Source: Tetranychus cinnabarinus
Taxonomy: Eukaryota; Arthropoda; Arachnida; Trombidiformes; Tetranychidae
Assembly: GCA_022266195.1 (NCBI GenBank)
Contig: WHVY01000007.1
Location: forward strand, 1,302,001-1,366,000
Direction: 5' to 3'
DNA length: 64,000 nt
Under the pieces are notes generated by a model that saw only the letters and a program-made list of their open reading frames with translations, made no database searches and was not told the origin of the DNA. Shown here one piece after another: positions 47,001 to 57,700 of the stretch (position 1 is the first letter of the stretch; the number at the start of each line of letters is the position of its first letter). Both the position numbers and the translations under genes were made by a program.

Positions 47001-47172
47001 TTATGATGTTGAGGGTCTTTTCATTGGATGCACCACAGTTGTGATTATATATGTTGAACTTGTTGTGAATATTGGTCTTCATCTTCCCAATCGGTAATGC
47101 TAGCAATTCTTTTCCTTTCCAGTTGGTACGCTCGACACTCCCGAGTTCTAGGTCGATGTTGGGTTGATTCAA
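44077..47172 (-). CDS. Retrotransposon ORF2: AP endonuclease and reverse transcriptase
   Basis: An open frame of 1031 codons with no internal stop; a likely natural start is the Met at 47082 (MKTNIHNKF), which overlaps the end of ORF1 by 38 nt. The N-terminal endonuclease has TLQEF, IIIGDVNS..PLW, IDLIVTN and YDHRPSI, matching the catalytic motifs of apurinic endonuclease-like domains. The reverse transcriptase follows: FPKCWK.NLTTLIPK, TDIIGAFDHIDH, KGVPQGSILGP and the active site YADD. The C-terminal region ends in a Cys/His cluster (CACGFPKPDSIHLIAHC), typical of Jockey/R1-like elements. It nicks DNA and copies its RNA by target-primed reverse transcription. I see no RNase H signature. All key catalytic residues appear intact, so the copy may be young. 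Confidence 0.93.
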   Translation of the reverse strand: MNQPNIDLELGSVERTNWKGKELLALPIGKMKTNIHNKFNIYNHNCGASNEKTLNIINDIKKHEIITLQEFSTSPLLNLFNQNYKIFTHGRSATIVSSILNPSSKTLSKDSILTKFNIDNKAFFIINIYISPSTTFQEYTIEINEIFEQIKKIKQAPIIIIGDVNSTSPLWSFTINHTNADKGKYLENLMTKYNFLSTQEPNSENYTYISRLNNHFWIDLIVTNFKSLLTNFEIKQVFHETEYDHRPSITTIFINGTTIQPPKNKITIVNNKLLIHRINSLITNQPEIDDLQDREELEMFVNQLFIKMVEITHDCKRKIIIKNVINHLVDYALIKEKTRIIKLIKNNKQSQYLKNKLILIKKTINQQINANIKKQFDQTEVEPVKLWKNIHSIFKNSITETSEFKLNCLKEMEKYKETTLVAILKNSTASPDPIIFNQPDIITTTQLEFIIKDLNNSTPGPDLINKNSTNEIILSNLEFFHKLYNTLFNNRIFPKCWKINLTTLIPKSDNVRVRTIQTISNFGKILEIIIKNQILKIIPPDVFTFQHAYQAKKSISSCLLSLSTHHDKSLTLLQTDIIGAFDHIDHSSFLNVLNSLNPNPTLIHLIKHFLTERVQIIYSKKSVYFQSNDKGVPQGSILGPFLFIIGIDKILNHLQTEKFNDKLSSSVYRYHFAVYADDIFISMIDPRYSSYPNLLINKVKEIITEINSKLKEISLSASLEKSSLMVTDKTYEKIDQTLLPFKIATKTKCLGLPLTHVKRLGSYVDTKTLLLELKANSNSKLINLNLLKSLPTQTQKIILYSLIYSKITPYSPLLLPIIINNQSFRDELTLSLTSEYNSTLYIKGNDCILMSYAALGIKPPWLICIRSAVSQILSIKQNNILQLNEEPYLSINLPVRSDVTWCNNSTYSNEYTDQITSKIWLQKVKHKQEGANMLLVLPKWKILSSFQRMNPKLRLLMGTYDFIIKEKPCACGFPKPDSIHLIAHCKQYDSIRPQIPSTFRHLTLPQYALKAPLKCNKLLEKICKDTVLKEK

Positions 47173-48019
47173 GATTGATAGTTTTACAAAGCATACAACA
47201 GTCTGTAGGATGTGGTTCAGTATTCACTGGATGCTTACAATGATGTGTCAAGTGTCCTGCTTTATAACAATTGGAACAGTATTTCACGTATAGATCACTT
47301 TTAAAGGTGACACTGTGTCCACCCATGAACACTTTACCTTGTTTTGCCAGATATTCTCTATTATTTCTTGACAGTCTAACGACAACTTTGACTCTATCAA
47401 TATTCTTACTGGTTTTGTATTCAATTGTTTTAACAAAACTGCACTCTTTATCAGGTAGGTTGTTTCGGATTGAAAAGGAGTCTTCTTTCTCTAGTTGATC
47501 TTTGTTAACTGAGAATGAAATCTGTGGCTGGAGCTTTTTGGCTTCAGTGATCGATGTTTCAGGAGGAAAATCGAGTTTGGATATCTTCTCAGAGATGTTG
47601 GGATCGGAGGAAGTGATTTTAACAAATTTATTTCCAGTGTATATGGAGTCAACTTTAATTGTTGGATTGTTCTTTATTTGTTTGGCAACGGAGTCACTTG
47701 TTTCTTTATTTTTCTCGGGATCAATTGGTTTAATAAGAATGGTCTTGATTTGAGGTTTGGGTTTGGCAGCAACACTAGCATAGGTAGTAGAAGTTTGTAG
47801 CGTTTGAAGGGCACTTTCAATTGAATTTAACTTGTTGATCACTTCAGAGGCTGGAGACGTCTTCTTGAAATCTTCAACTAATGAGTTGAAAGCCTTCTCA
47901 ATATTCACCACGTTTTTTTCACGAGTCTTCGTAGCAATGAATGAGAACATGTATTCTTTGAATTTTGTTAATTTTTCAATGAAGGAGTCGGAGTTTTGAC
48001 AGGAATTTTGGTTATCCAT
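47045..48019 (-). CDS. Retrotransposon ORF1: gag-like nucleic-acid-binding protein with zinc knuckles
   Basis: 324 residues. The N-terminal part is Lys/Ser-rich, the middle (from about residue 90) resembles the RNA-recognition-like part of gag-type ORF1s, and the C-terminal part has a CCHC knuckle (CSNCYKAGHLTHHC) and a second Cys/His set (CCMLCKTIN.....H......C). It probably packages element RNA into ribonucleoprotein. ORF2 overlaps its 3' end in another frame (shifted by one nt relative to ORF1), so ORF2 translation probably uses reinitiation or frameshifting. The start Met is at 48019, 65 nt from the proposed element end. Confidence 0.88.
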   Translation of the reverse strand: MDNQNSCQNSDSFIEKLTKFKEYMFSFIATKTREKNVVNIEKAFNSLVEDFKKTSPASEVINKLNSIESALQTLQTSTTYASVAAKPKPQIKTILIKPIDPEKNKETSDSVAKQIKNNPTIKVDSIYTGNKFVKITSSDPNISEKISKLDFPPETSITEAKKLQPQISFSVNKDQLEKEDSFSIRNNLPDKECSFVKTIEYKTSKNIDRVKVVVRLSRNNREYLAKQGKVFMGGHSVTFKSDLYVKYCSNCYKAGHLTHHCKHPVNTEPHPTDCCMLCKTINLESTQHRPRTRECRAYQLERKRIASITDWEDEDQYSQQVQHI

Positions 48020-48084
48020 GAGAGCAGACTAATGTTGTTGGTAATCACTATAAAAAATTTAATTACAATTTGAGATTAATTACT

Positions 48085-48093
48085 TTAATTAAC
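48085..48093 (+). repeat. Candidate target site duplication, right copy
   Basis: TTAATTAAC matching 43876-43884. If real it sets the 5' end of the element just upstream of ORF1. Confidence 0.4.
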
Positions 48094-48786
48094 AAAATTA
48101 TCAGGAGCAAAAAATTTGCGACTTGATCTTCCAAAATGAAGGGAATAAGTTTATTCATTGACTGATAGATGGCATTACATTACCAAAACCCAAAAACAAC
48201 GAAAATTTTTCCTTCAAAATCGCTTCAACTAGTTTTAGTTACGTTTTTTTATAAATGATGAAAAAAAGGACCAAACTTGTTTGAACAGTTGAATTGGGAG
48301 TTTGAACAGTCGAAAGGAGCGTAAGATCGTTAGTCAGTTCATTTGGGATTTACTCTCGAAACGAATGATTTCATTTTATCGTTAATCAACAGTTGACTCG
48401 GCTTAAAAAAAAGCTTACCAACAGTTCAATCTTCAAACATCAACACCATTTAACGATGTGATTACTTTTGTTCCCGATTCAATTAATTGTTAATTTAATT
48501 CAGTGATCAGTAAATGGAAATGACATCGTTAACCCAATCATCATCATTGCCTAAATCAACCTGCAAGTGTAACCATTTCAAGTCTAGTAATACCATTGTA
48601 AATAGTACCGGTAAAAGATGATGTGTATACAGTTATAAACCCAAAAAAATCCAAGCAACCAACGGAATTAACTGAAACTGTTTTACATTTTAACAATTGA
48701 TCAATTGTGCTATAAATTGTGGTCAACAAATCTTCTCTTAAACATTTCAATCAATTGGTATTGTCAACCAATTTAACATTGAAATA
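48094..48786. other. Upstream region of the Cda5-like gene, divergent from the retrotransposon/receptor side
   Basis: AT-rich, without a convincing gene on either strand. It should hold the Cda5 promoter, and might hold a 5' receptor exon on the minus strand, though I could not find a signal-peptide frame. Confidence 0.35.
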
Positions 48787-51700
48787 ATGTTTAAACTAAT
48801 TGTTTCTCAATCGTGCCTTTTATCAATCTTAACGTTAGTTGTTGTCTCATCTTTAAACAGTGATCCAAGTGATTCCTCTCCATTCAAATCATCACCCTCA
48901 TCATCTTCCTCATCATCCTCGACATCAGCTTCACCTTCATCGCCATCAACATCATCCAATGGATCCTTATTATTCACCTGTCCAGAGCAATTCGGCTATT
49001 ACGTCGATAATTCCGATTGCACCAAGTATTTTGTTTGTGTTTTTGGTGAAGCTCTTCACGAAGTCTGTACCGGTGGACTTTACTTTTCATCTGAACTTCA
49101 AACCTGTGATTGGCCTCGTAATGTTCATTGCGGACGAGGTAAGAATCAGCTTCTAATGATATTAACAATTTAAAAACCAGATTTACATAAAAAAGTAAAA
49201 AGTGAGAAAAGGCAAAATGGTGAACCAAAAATTTGCAACTTGAGGTTAAATTTTGTTCCAGTTTTTGTCTTCATAAGAGTCACTTTATCATTAGCATTAC
49301 AATGATTGCTTGGGAAAAAATTTAATCCGTGTTAATCAATCAATCGAGTCCAACCTGCCCCTAAAGCAATGGGACTTTTAATTTTTCTGGTTTACATTGA
49401 TTTGCTCGTGTGAACAATTTAGTAGTTTGAACATTTTATTCTAATTTTGTTTGCTCGCAATTTAATTCGAACACTTGAATTTTGATTGAAACTTTTGAAG
49501 AAACAAAATTTCCTAGCAAAACTCCACCCGAATGACCTTCTCTTGAAACACTCAATTATCTGGCAAATATTTTCATATTACCTGTTTCATTATCATCCAC
49601 ATCATCATTCATACGGATAATAACCAGGGTCTCAGGTCTTAATACAGATAAATAATTGGGATAAAATAAACGGCCAAATGTATTATATCTGTAGCTTCAT
49701 GTTACCTGTTCTTGAAAGTAAAATATGCATTTATCTTCTTACCTCCTTTCTCTTTCTTCTCATTCGCTTTTATTACTTTTACTTTCATCTTTTATACATC
49801 TAATCATCTTTCTTCTTCTTCTTCTTCTTCTCTTCATTCTCGTTTAATTTGTATCTGTCAAAGCTCAATAAACTAGTTTAGTCCTTGGAATAGTCACCAT
49901 CAAAATGATAGCATTTAAAGTGATGAACAAACATTTCACCTTCTCTTCCTCTTCACCATCATCAAGCTAACCTGATCAATGATCTTTACAAAGATTAACA
50001 AATCAAAATCCCCAAAACTAATTGTATACCAATGTCCACAGCTATATTAATTAAACAGAGGCTTTCAAAAAAGAAGGTTAAATTGACCGGTTTTTACATA
50101 CAAAAAGCTACCGATACAGATTGAGATAGCAATCAGACTTCATGAAAATAAAATAAAAGTACATTTGGACAGAGAGAGAGAGAAAAAAAAAGTTCAGAGA
50201 CTGAACATGAAAAAGCTGATAAAAACAAGTTACATTGAAATAAATACAATATTAGGTAATAAATAAACCATAAAGTGCATTCGGATATAAATTATCGCCA
50301 AACAACTTGAATCTGGTTTAAGATGTAAATTGCGTTTAAAAAGCTCATTAGTGCTGATTACCTCAAGTGTCCTCGTAGTGTAGTGGTTATCACATCTGCT
50401 TAACACGCAGAAGGTCCCAGGTTCGAGACCTGGCGAGGACAGTCGATTACCTTTTTACCTTTCGTTATAAAAAAAATCAAAAAAATTCGAAGCAAAAATG
50501 TCCTCGCCAGGTCTCGAACCTGGGACCTTCTGCGTGTTAAGCAGATGTGATAACCACTACACTACGAGGACTCACATGAATAAGACTGACCTTAAGTTAT
50601 AATACAAAATTAGCGCTTCAAACGCTCTTCATTTCTCATTCTGTCCCTTTGGATGCGTCCATCTTGATTAGGATTTTTCATTTTTTATCCTCAACTAAAT
50701 GTTAATTTACTCCTGATTGCTGCCATTCTTCATCTTCTACTTTTTAGTTAATTTAATCACTTGAGTGATCTGTTTTTTGGTTTGTTGTCTTTTAACAATC
50801 AACAATTATTTTGGACATTTTTGCTTTTATTTTTCACCTTTTTTCCCTAATTTCATGGTTTGTACAATTGTTTCAATCTTTGACCTTTAACTCTAGATAA
50901 CATTATAATGACTGCAAGTTGATTAGCTTATTTCTGGTTAGTTTGACTCATTTAGTTTGTTAATTTGTGTTTTTTTGTTTCTGACAGATTAAACTTGATT
51001 TTGTTTTGCATTTTTCCTAGTAATTGTTTTAAAACCTTTATATCTTTAATCGTTATTAATTAAACAATAAGGTAATAAAGTTGACTTTTAACAATCAGTT
51101 TTTTTTCATCATCAGTTTTAAAAAGGGTTAAACGCGGCTGCACAATTTAAATCAATGTCAACCTTTTTACCAACTGATTTTGGTCATTATGTTTGCTTTA
51201 ATTGTTTGAGATACCAAAAAGTGTTGTACAATTAAATAATCCACTTTCTCTATTTGATTGTTAGATTATAATTCATTTTAAGTGTGAGAGAATCGAAATT
51301 TTTACACTTTTTTTGCTTTCATTTAGCAAGCCAATTGTTACATTTTACACTTTCAATTGCTTCTAATATTATCATTATTATTATTATTGGACTTATTATT
51401 GTCATCATCGATTCCTTTAATAATAGTCTTCACTATTAGTTTAACAACAATCGGTTTCCCACGGAATGTTAACAAAAAAGTAGATCACACAATTAGTTAA
51501 ATAAACTTGAACACCTAAAAATTGATCACAATGTTTAATTGTTACAAGTCGACCGCTGTTAACATTCAAGACCTTGATGTGTATCGTTTAAGTCAACAAT
51601 AATAGACTAATAATTGATAATGATAACAATTGACTAAATACAAAAAAAGATCATCAAATTTTAGTAAATTCAAAATCGGCTTTTTTTGTTTCACGCAAAT

Positions 51701-54700
51701 GCTTTGTTGTCAATGTTGAAGATCAATGGTGAAATGGTTAATCTTGAACAATTCAACTTAATGTCTTTTTTAATTGTCTGGGATTTGTCATTTTCATAAT
51801 TTACTAACTGTGAAGAGTAACGGTCACATCAAAAGTGCCACCAACAAAAGGTTGTCAGGGAATGGTGACAATAAAGCGTTTAGATTGAGCCGTTTAGTGC
51901 TAAATGAAAGTAATTTTCTTGTGATGTGATAAAAATTAGGATTTGGGACTTGGTTCAGCTCATCTTCTTCGTCTTCATCTTCTTCTTCTTTTCCGTATTA
52001 ACCTTCAGGGTAGACCAATTATAATTTGGTGAAAATTGAAACTCATTTTCATTTATTTTTCTACCTTGAATCGTCTCTTTCTTCATGATCATCTTTCTGC
52101 CTTGTTATCAACGTTAAATTGAATATTTAAAGAAGGCCAACTAAATCATTATCATCTCCATCACCATCAGTTTCATTGCTTCAAGATTAAAGTGTATTAA
52201 TCAAATACAGAAAGTTTCAAAAATCTTTTAAGCAAAGCAAATTAAAAATAAATTTGACCCCATAGTTTATCAATTTATTTTGTATTGATATTTGGCAAGT
52301 TTTTTTTAAAACAAAAGCAAAGGCAAAACTTCAATTGATGATGATTAGTAAATTGTAGGTATTAAAAATATATCTATATATATTATTATAATATTATTAA
52401 TGACTACATAATCATTTTTAATTCATCAAACTTGTTTCACTTTATAATGCTTTGTACGTTCACTTTTTGCCTTTGCTCAACTGCAGTTGTTTTTTAATTT
52501 AGATCAGCTTTTGCATTATGTTGATGATGATGGCCAATTTCAGTTCAGTTATTAATGAAAAATGATGGTTTCGTTGAAAATCTTTATGGTGATGACAGGA
52601 AGTATTATCAGCAACCTCATTATTAACATTGAATGGCTATTAATTATTGTCGTTTCAACTGCAAGAGTTGCAATTATGAGTTTAAACGATGTTAATAACA
52701 GTTTGCCCTTTTGCTTTGTTTTCACATTTTTCCTAATTGCTGAGTTATTAGACAATCCAAATGTGAAATAACTGCAAAATCAGAATGAGTTTTTTAAAAT
52801 GTTGATTATGGTGTCATCACTTGGACAATTTGAAATTCAATTAGTACGTAACTTGTACAATCGTATTATTACCATTTTGCTTCTTCATCAGCACGTTTCA
52901 CCAGGTGATAATGATTACCAAGTTGATTATGATGATTATGTTGTTGTTGTTGTTGTTGTTTATACACTTTTAAATATGATGATGATGATGAAATTCACAC
53001 AAATTTAATCATAATCCAGACTTGTTTCAATGTTTCCTAATGTGGACAAAATCGATTAAACAAAAGTGACAATGATTAGTATAAGGAAAGTTAATTACAT
53101 TATTCTCGTGAGAAATGAAAGTTATGATATTAACCTTGTATTAATCCTAATAATCTAAATCATGATCATTATGGTGAACATCTTTCAAGATTTTTAGATC
53201 ATCATTATCATCTAATTTCATGTTTGTCATAGTTTTTGATGAATGTTGCTGTTGTTATTTGTATTGTAATAGTTAAACGGTTGTTGAACAGGAGATGAAG
53301 GTAAAGAAGTGAAAAAAACACAACCAATTGCCTTATGAGAATCAGAACATGATTGTTGAGTCAATTGTTTTGATGATCTTTATAATAATCATAATTCCTC
53401 TTCACCCTTTTAACCTTTTTTATGTGTTCCATCATATAACGTTATAAAATTTGATATACTTTCATCTTTACTATTTAATCTTGCTCTTATGCATTGATCC
53501 ATATCCATCCATCATCAGGTCTTAAGGTCATTTTCATGGGAATCACAGCTAATAAGAGAAAGGATAAAATGAAACAAGTAGAAATAGATTAGATTAATTG
53601 TTTTGATTGTTGGATAGAGAGTATTATGATGCTGAGATGATGAGCAGAGTGATTAAAAGGGAAACTTGCCCCTTCCTGGTCAAGTGAGATCAAGTTAAGG
53701 TAAAGATACTAATGATAAAAAAGAAAATGGAAAGGAAAAAAAAGTAAAATTATTTAAGTCTTGACCTTAATCTTGAGATTTGATTCTCGATGTTATTAGT
53801 TGTGTGTGGCCGACATCGTGATTTACTTCACCTTATTTGATTTATTATCATCACCAGCAACAGAGAGACGATATTATAGTAGTGTTGTAACCATTTACAA
53901 TGTACAATATAAAAAAACCAGATCAAATTAATGAATATACATAAATTTGATTGTGATCAGGTAGTTCCAATGGCTTTATTGTAATGCTTAATAGACTTGG
54001 TAAGGTACATGGTGAAAGAATGGCCTTTTGTTATTCGCTCGCCAGATCAGAAGCTGTTGGTATTGTTAATGGTTAAAGATGATATCGATTAAAAAGATGA
54101 ACAGGGTTTAAGGTTTTTGGTTGCCAGGATTGTGGTTGTTAGATTACTGCAATCCAAATCACCAGGATGTTTAATGTTCAACCAATCATCATCCGAAACA
54201 AAATCACGATGTTAACCTGATATATTATCAAACATTAATATGTATTATCAAAAGCATTTATAAATAACGTTATTATTATACTTACAATGTAATCTGTTTC
54301 TGTTATTTCATCTTCTTTACAAGCTACTTTTTTTTCATCTTCATCCTCATCTTATCCTTTCTTTTTCGCCACCTTTTTTATCACGAATATAAATATATAT
54401 ATTTATATTCTGCATAATACCTTAATATCTTATACTTAAGTCAAATCAACCGATTATGAATTTGTAATCAAAATGATTGAAACAAAAATTGTTTACAAAA
54501 AAAATCCAGTTTCACTTGTTTCTCCTCTTATAACCTAACTACCTCAATCTATTAAATTGTATTCAGTTTATTCAAATTGCAAAGTTGTTGTTGTTGCTGC
54601 TGCTGTATTGAAGCAAGCAAAAAAACAAAAGTGATTGAATATGAATAAAATACAAAATTTATTGATTGACAATTGATTAATATATTAGTTGTTTCCACTA

Positions 54701-57700
54701 ATCAAAAGTGAAGACAAATTAATAAAATTCAATTTTCAAACATTTCTCCAACAAACAGGTTTACCAAGCCAAATACGAAGAGAGTGAAACCCAAAAGATT
54801 GACGAATAAAGATAATGGCAGAATGGCAAAGATGATATAATGATGAAGATGAAGAAGAGATGAAGTAGGGTGACTTAAATAAAGACGAAGGCTAAACGAT
54901 GATTCAAATGATGATATTGATGATAGGTCAATAGGCTACTGAAACAGGTAGAGAAGCAAGAAAAAAAGCCAAAAGGAAGAACTCAAAAGACACAATAATT
55001 AGATTTCACCATTAGATATCAAGGTGATATCTTTGTACTCAAATAATAGACAACTAGAAGGATCAAATAATTACACTTAAACATTAAACTAACTCAAAAA
55101 AAAACAAGTAAATCAATTAATTGCTTGAGGCACAAGAAAAAGAAACATAATCAACCATTGAAAGTGAATGTTACAGTTGATCGTCTGTCTTCCTCTGTCT
55201 CGTCATAAGAGCGCGGTTTTTTCCGGGGTCGTTTGCTTAATTACAATCTGTTAGATGAATTAACAAAAAAATTGATTGAAATTCAGTTTCGAATCAATTG
55301 ATCAACTTTTCCTTTCTTAACCAATACAATGCAAACTATTCAAATGTTTAATCAATCATTGAATGTAACGATAAATTATTCCCAAGCCTGAAATTATAAG
55401 TAAAAATGAATTAATATTTTGTGATTAAATCGCTTTATCATGTTATACTTTGAATGGTATTGGAATGATAACAATAATTGATTCTCAACTGTTTCAAATA
55501 ACATTAGATGATGACATTTATCGTTGCGATATTACAGTTGTAATGGTATTTACATGTTCAGTAAATTGTATATTAACCCAACAACGCCTTTCAGTTAAAC
55601 CAGTTAATAGATTCAATTTCATTACCAATGGCTTTCATTATTAATCATGATAATAGTTATAAAAAAACGACTTTTCAACCAAACCTTTTCAATTTCAAAC
55701 GTTTTCCTGATTAACTTGATTCACTTGAAGTTACAAACAAAACAAAAATGTGATCAACCTTGTAGTTGAATACAAATACAAAATATTATCATTTAAATTG
55801 TGATTTAAATTGTATTCTGACCGACGCCCAAATCACGTTCATTTATTTATTCAATCACATGTAAAACACAAAAAACAAATCAAATGTTACAATCAACTGG
55901 AAACTGCACTTGAAACTGATTGAACATTAAAGACTGATTTGTGATTTATTCAAAATTAACTTCAACAATTGAATGCTAATTAGAGGTTTATAATTGATTC
56001 ATTGATGGTTAAGGAAAAGGTTGAAATTAACAAATGCATTTCCAATGAAACATTGAACTAATTTGAAGCAACACTTGCAGATGATTAGTTTGATTGCGGT
56101 CACAAAGGGTTTGAATATTTGATTAACATTATTAAAAACAGATTGATTTTAAACCTTTGAGGTTGAGATGAAAATTGTTGCTCTTTTATTGTGTTTCGTT
56201 GTCCTCACGTTTACAATTATTAATTCAATTGCGTGAAAAAAGTTGATCTTATAAATGAGAATAACTAAATTACATATTAATTTGAGGTAAAATGATTATT
56301 TGATTAATCAATACAAACATGAATATCTTTAGAGGGTTAAAAATGTAAATGTGAAAATGATAATGATATTAAATTATAAAATTTAATTTCCTGGTTAGAT
56401 TGTAAACATTATATTATTAGAAGAAGAAAAAAATGAATTGCTTTAATTGTTCAGTTAATCATGAATTAAGGCCTAACTTGAAACATTTTTTTGCTGCTGT
56501 TCCAATGATAAGTTAATCAAGGTGACTTTGAATGATCGATTCATTAATCATTTGACTCAATCAAAATCATTGAAATCAGTGAGACTTGAATCTGTTTAAA
56601 TCAGTCAACTTCAGACAAATCGATTATAAATTAACAAGTCAATCGTTTAAATTGTCTAACTAATTGCTTCTAATTATTGTATTAATTTATGTATTTTTAC
56701 AAAATGATGTAAATGTTTGATTAAAACGGTAAATGGTTGACAATTTGAAAGTCCAAGATTAACTGATTACAGCAATTAGTATTTGTTTTGTTTGTTTGTG
56801 TTTCTTGACTCTTGTGTCACTGATTAACATCAGTTGTCCGTTCAATGATTAAGGTCAGTTAATAAGGCTTGCGATTGAAGATTAAGATTATTAATAATAT
56901 TGATTTCGAGTTAATCATCTTTTTACTCTTCACCAATTAAGAGTTTTAACTTTAGGGTTTCTCATCATTAAACAATTTGTAAATGATTGCTTCAAGCTTT
57001 TTCAGTCTCTCTTCTGGTTAACCAGAATACAATCAACGAAAGCGCAACATTTCACTCAACAGTCAACAACAATTTGTTTTGTCAATTTTACTGTTAACAA
57101 ATTGATTAATCAACCAGCAACAATTTCCTACAATTAGTTGATTTGTCAAGTTAATGTCAACCGCAACAACAATTTAAGAGAATGTTCATTTTACCAATTT
57201 TATCCAATTGTTTACAAAATTATTGTAAAATCATGATTTAATTTAAATTCACTTTTCAATGATGTTAACTTAATCATTGGAATCACGATTTAAAGTTGAA
57301 TTAATTTATTTAAAAACACAAAATGAATGGAAACAATTTAAATCAATTGTAACAAATAATATCTGTATTAAGGTTAAATGTAATTTCCTCATTTTTTCCC
57401 GTTCAATGGTTAGGTGAAATTAAATTATAATAATTTGATCAATTTCGTATAGTTGATCATTGATGATTAATTAATAATCAATCTTTTCATCAATCACTGA
57501 AAATTGGGTAAAATGGTTAAAACTCGACGTTTTGTTTGGTGAAATCGCCAAAAATTCAACTCCAAGTTCAATTGATTAATTTGCTTTTCATCAATTAATT
57601 GCACAATTAACAGATAAACTTGAAAACAATTGAGACAATTTAACCTCTAATTAAAAGCTTTGTTCATTAAAAAGTTGAAAAGCATCAAGACTTAGCAATT

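Larger units (their letters stand above)
43885..48084 (-). mobile_element. Full-length-looking non-LTR retrotransposon (Jockey/I/R1-like group)
   Basis: A minus-strand element of about 4.2 kb with two overlapping open frames (gag-like ORF1, endonuclease-reverse transcriptase ORF2), a short 5' leader (about 65 bp before ORF1) and about 190 bp of 3' UTR that is GC-richer than the flanks (43970-44030). Nine-bp copies of TTAATTAAC at 43876-43884 and 48085-48093 are candidate target site duplications, but they are AT-rich and could be chance. No poly(A) tail is seen at the proposed 3' end. It lies in the same orientation as the receptor gene and immediately upstream of its first visible exon. Confidence 0.85.

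Noticed and set aside
48860..49156. 98-codon His-rich frame overlapping the first Cda5 exon
   Set aside because: Shadow of the signal peptide plus CBM14 coding frame, whose cysteines and splice phase match the family.
50369..50571. tRNA-derived SINE pair
   Set aside because: Both copies have intact cloverleaf, discriminator base and own T-run terminators, with no SINE body or tail attached.
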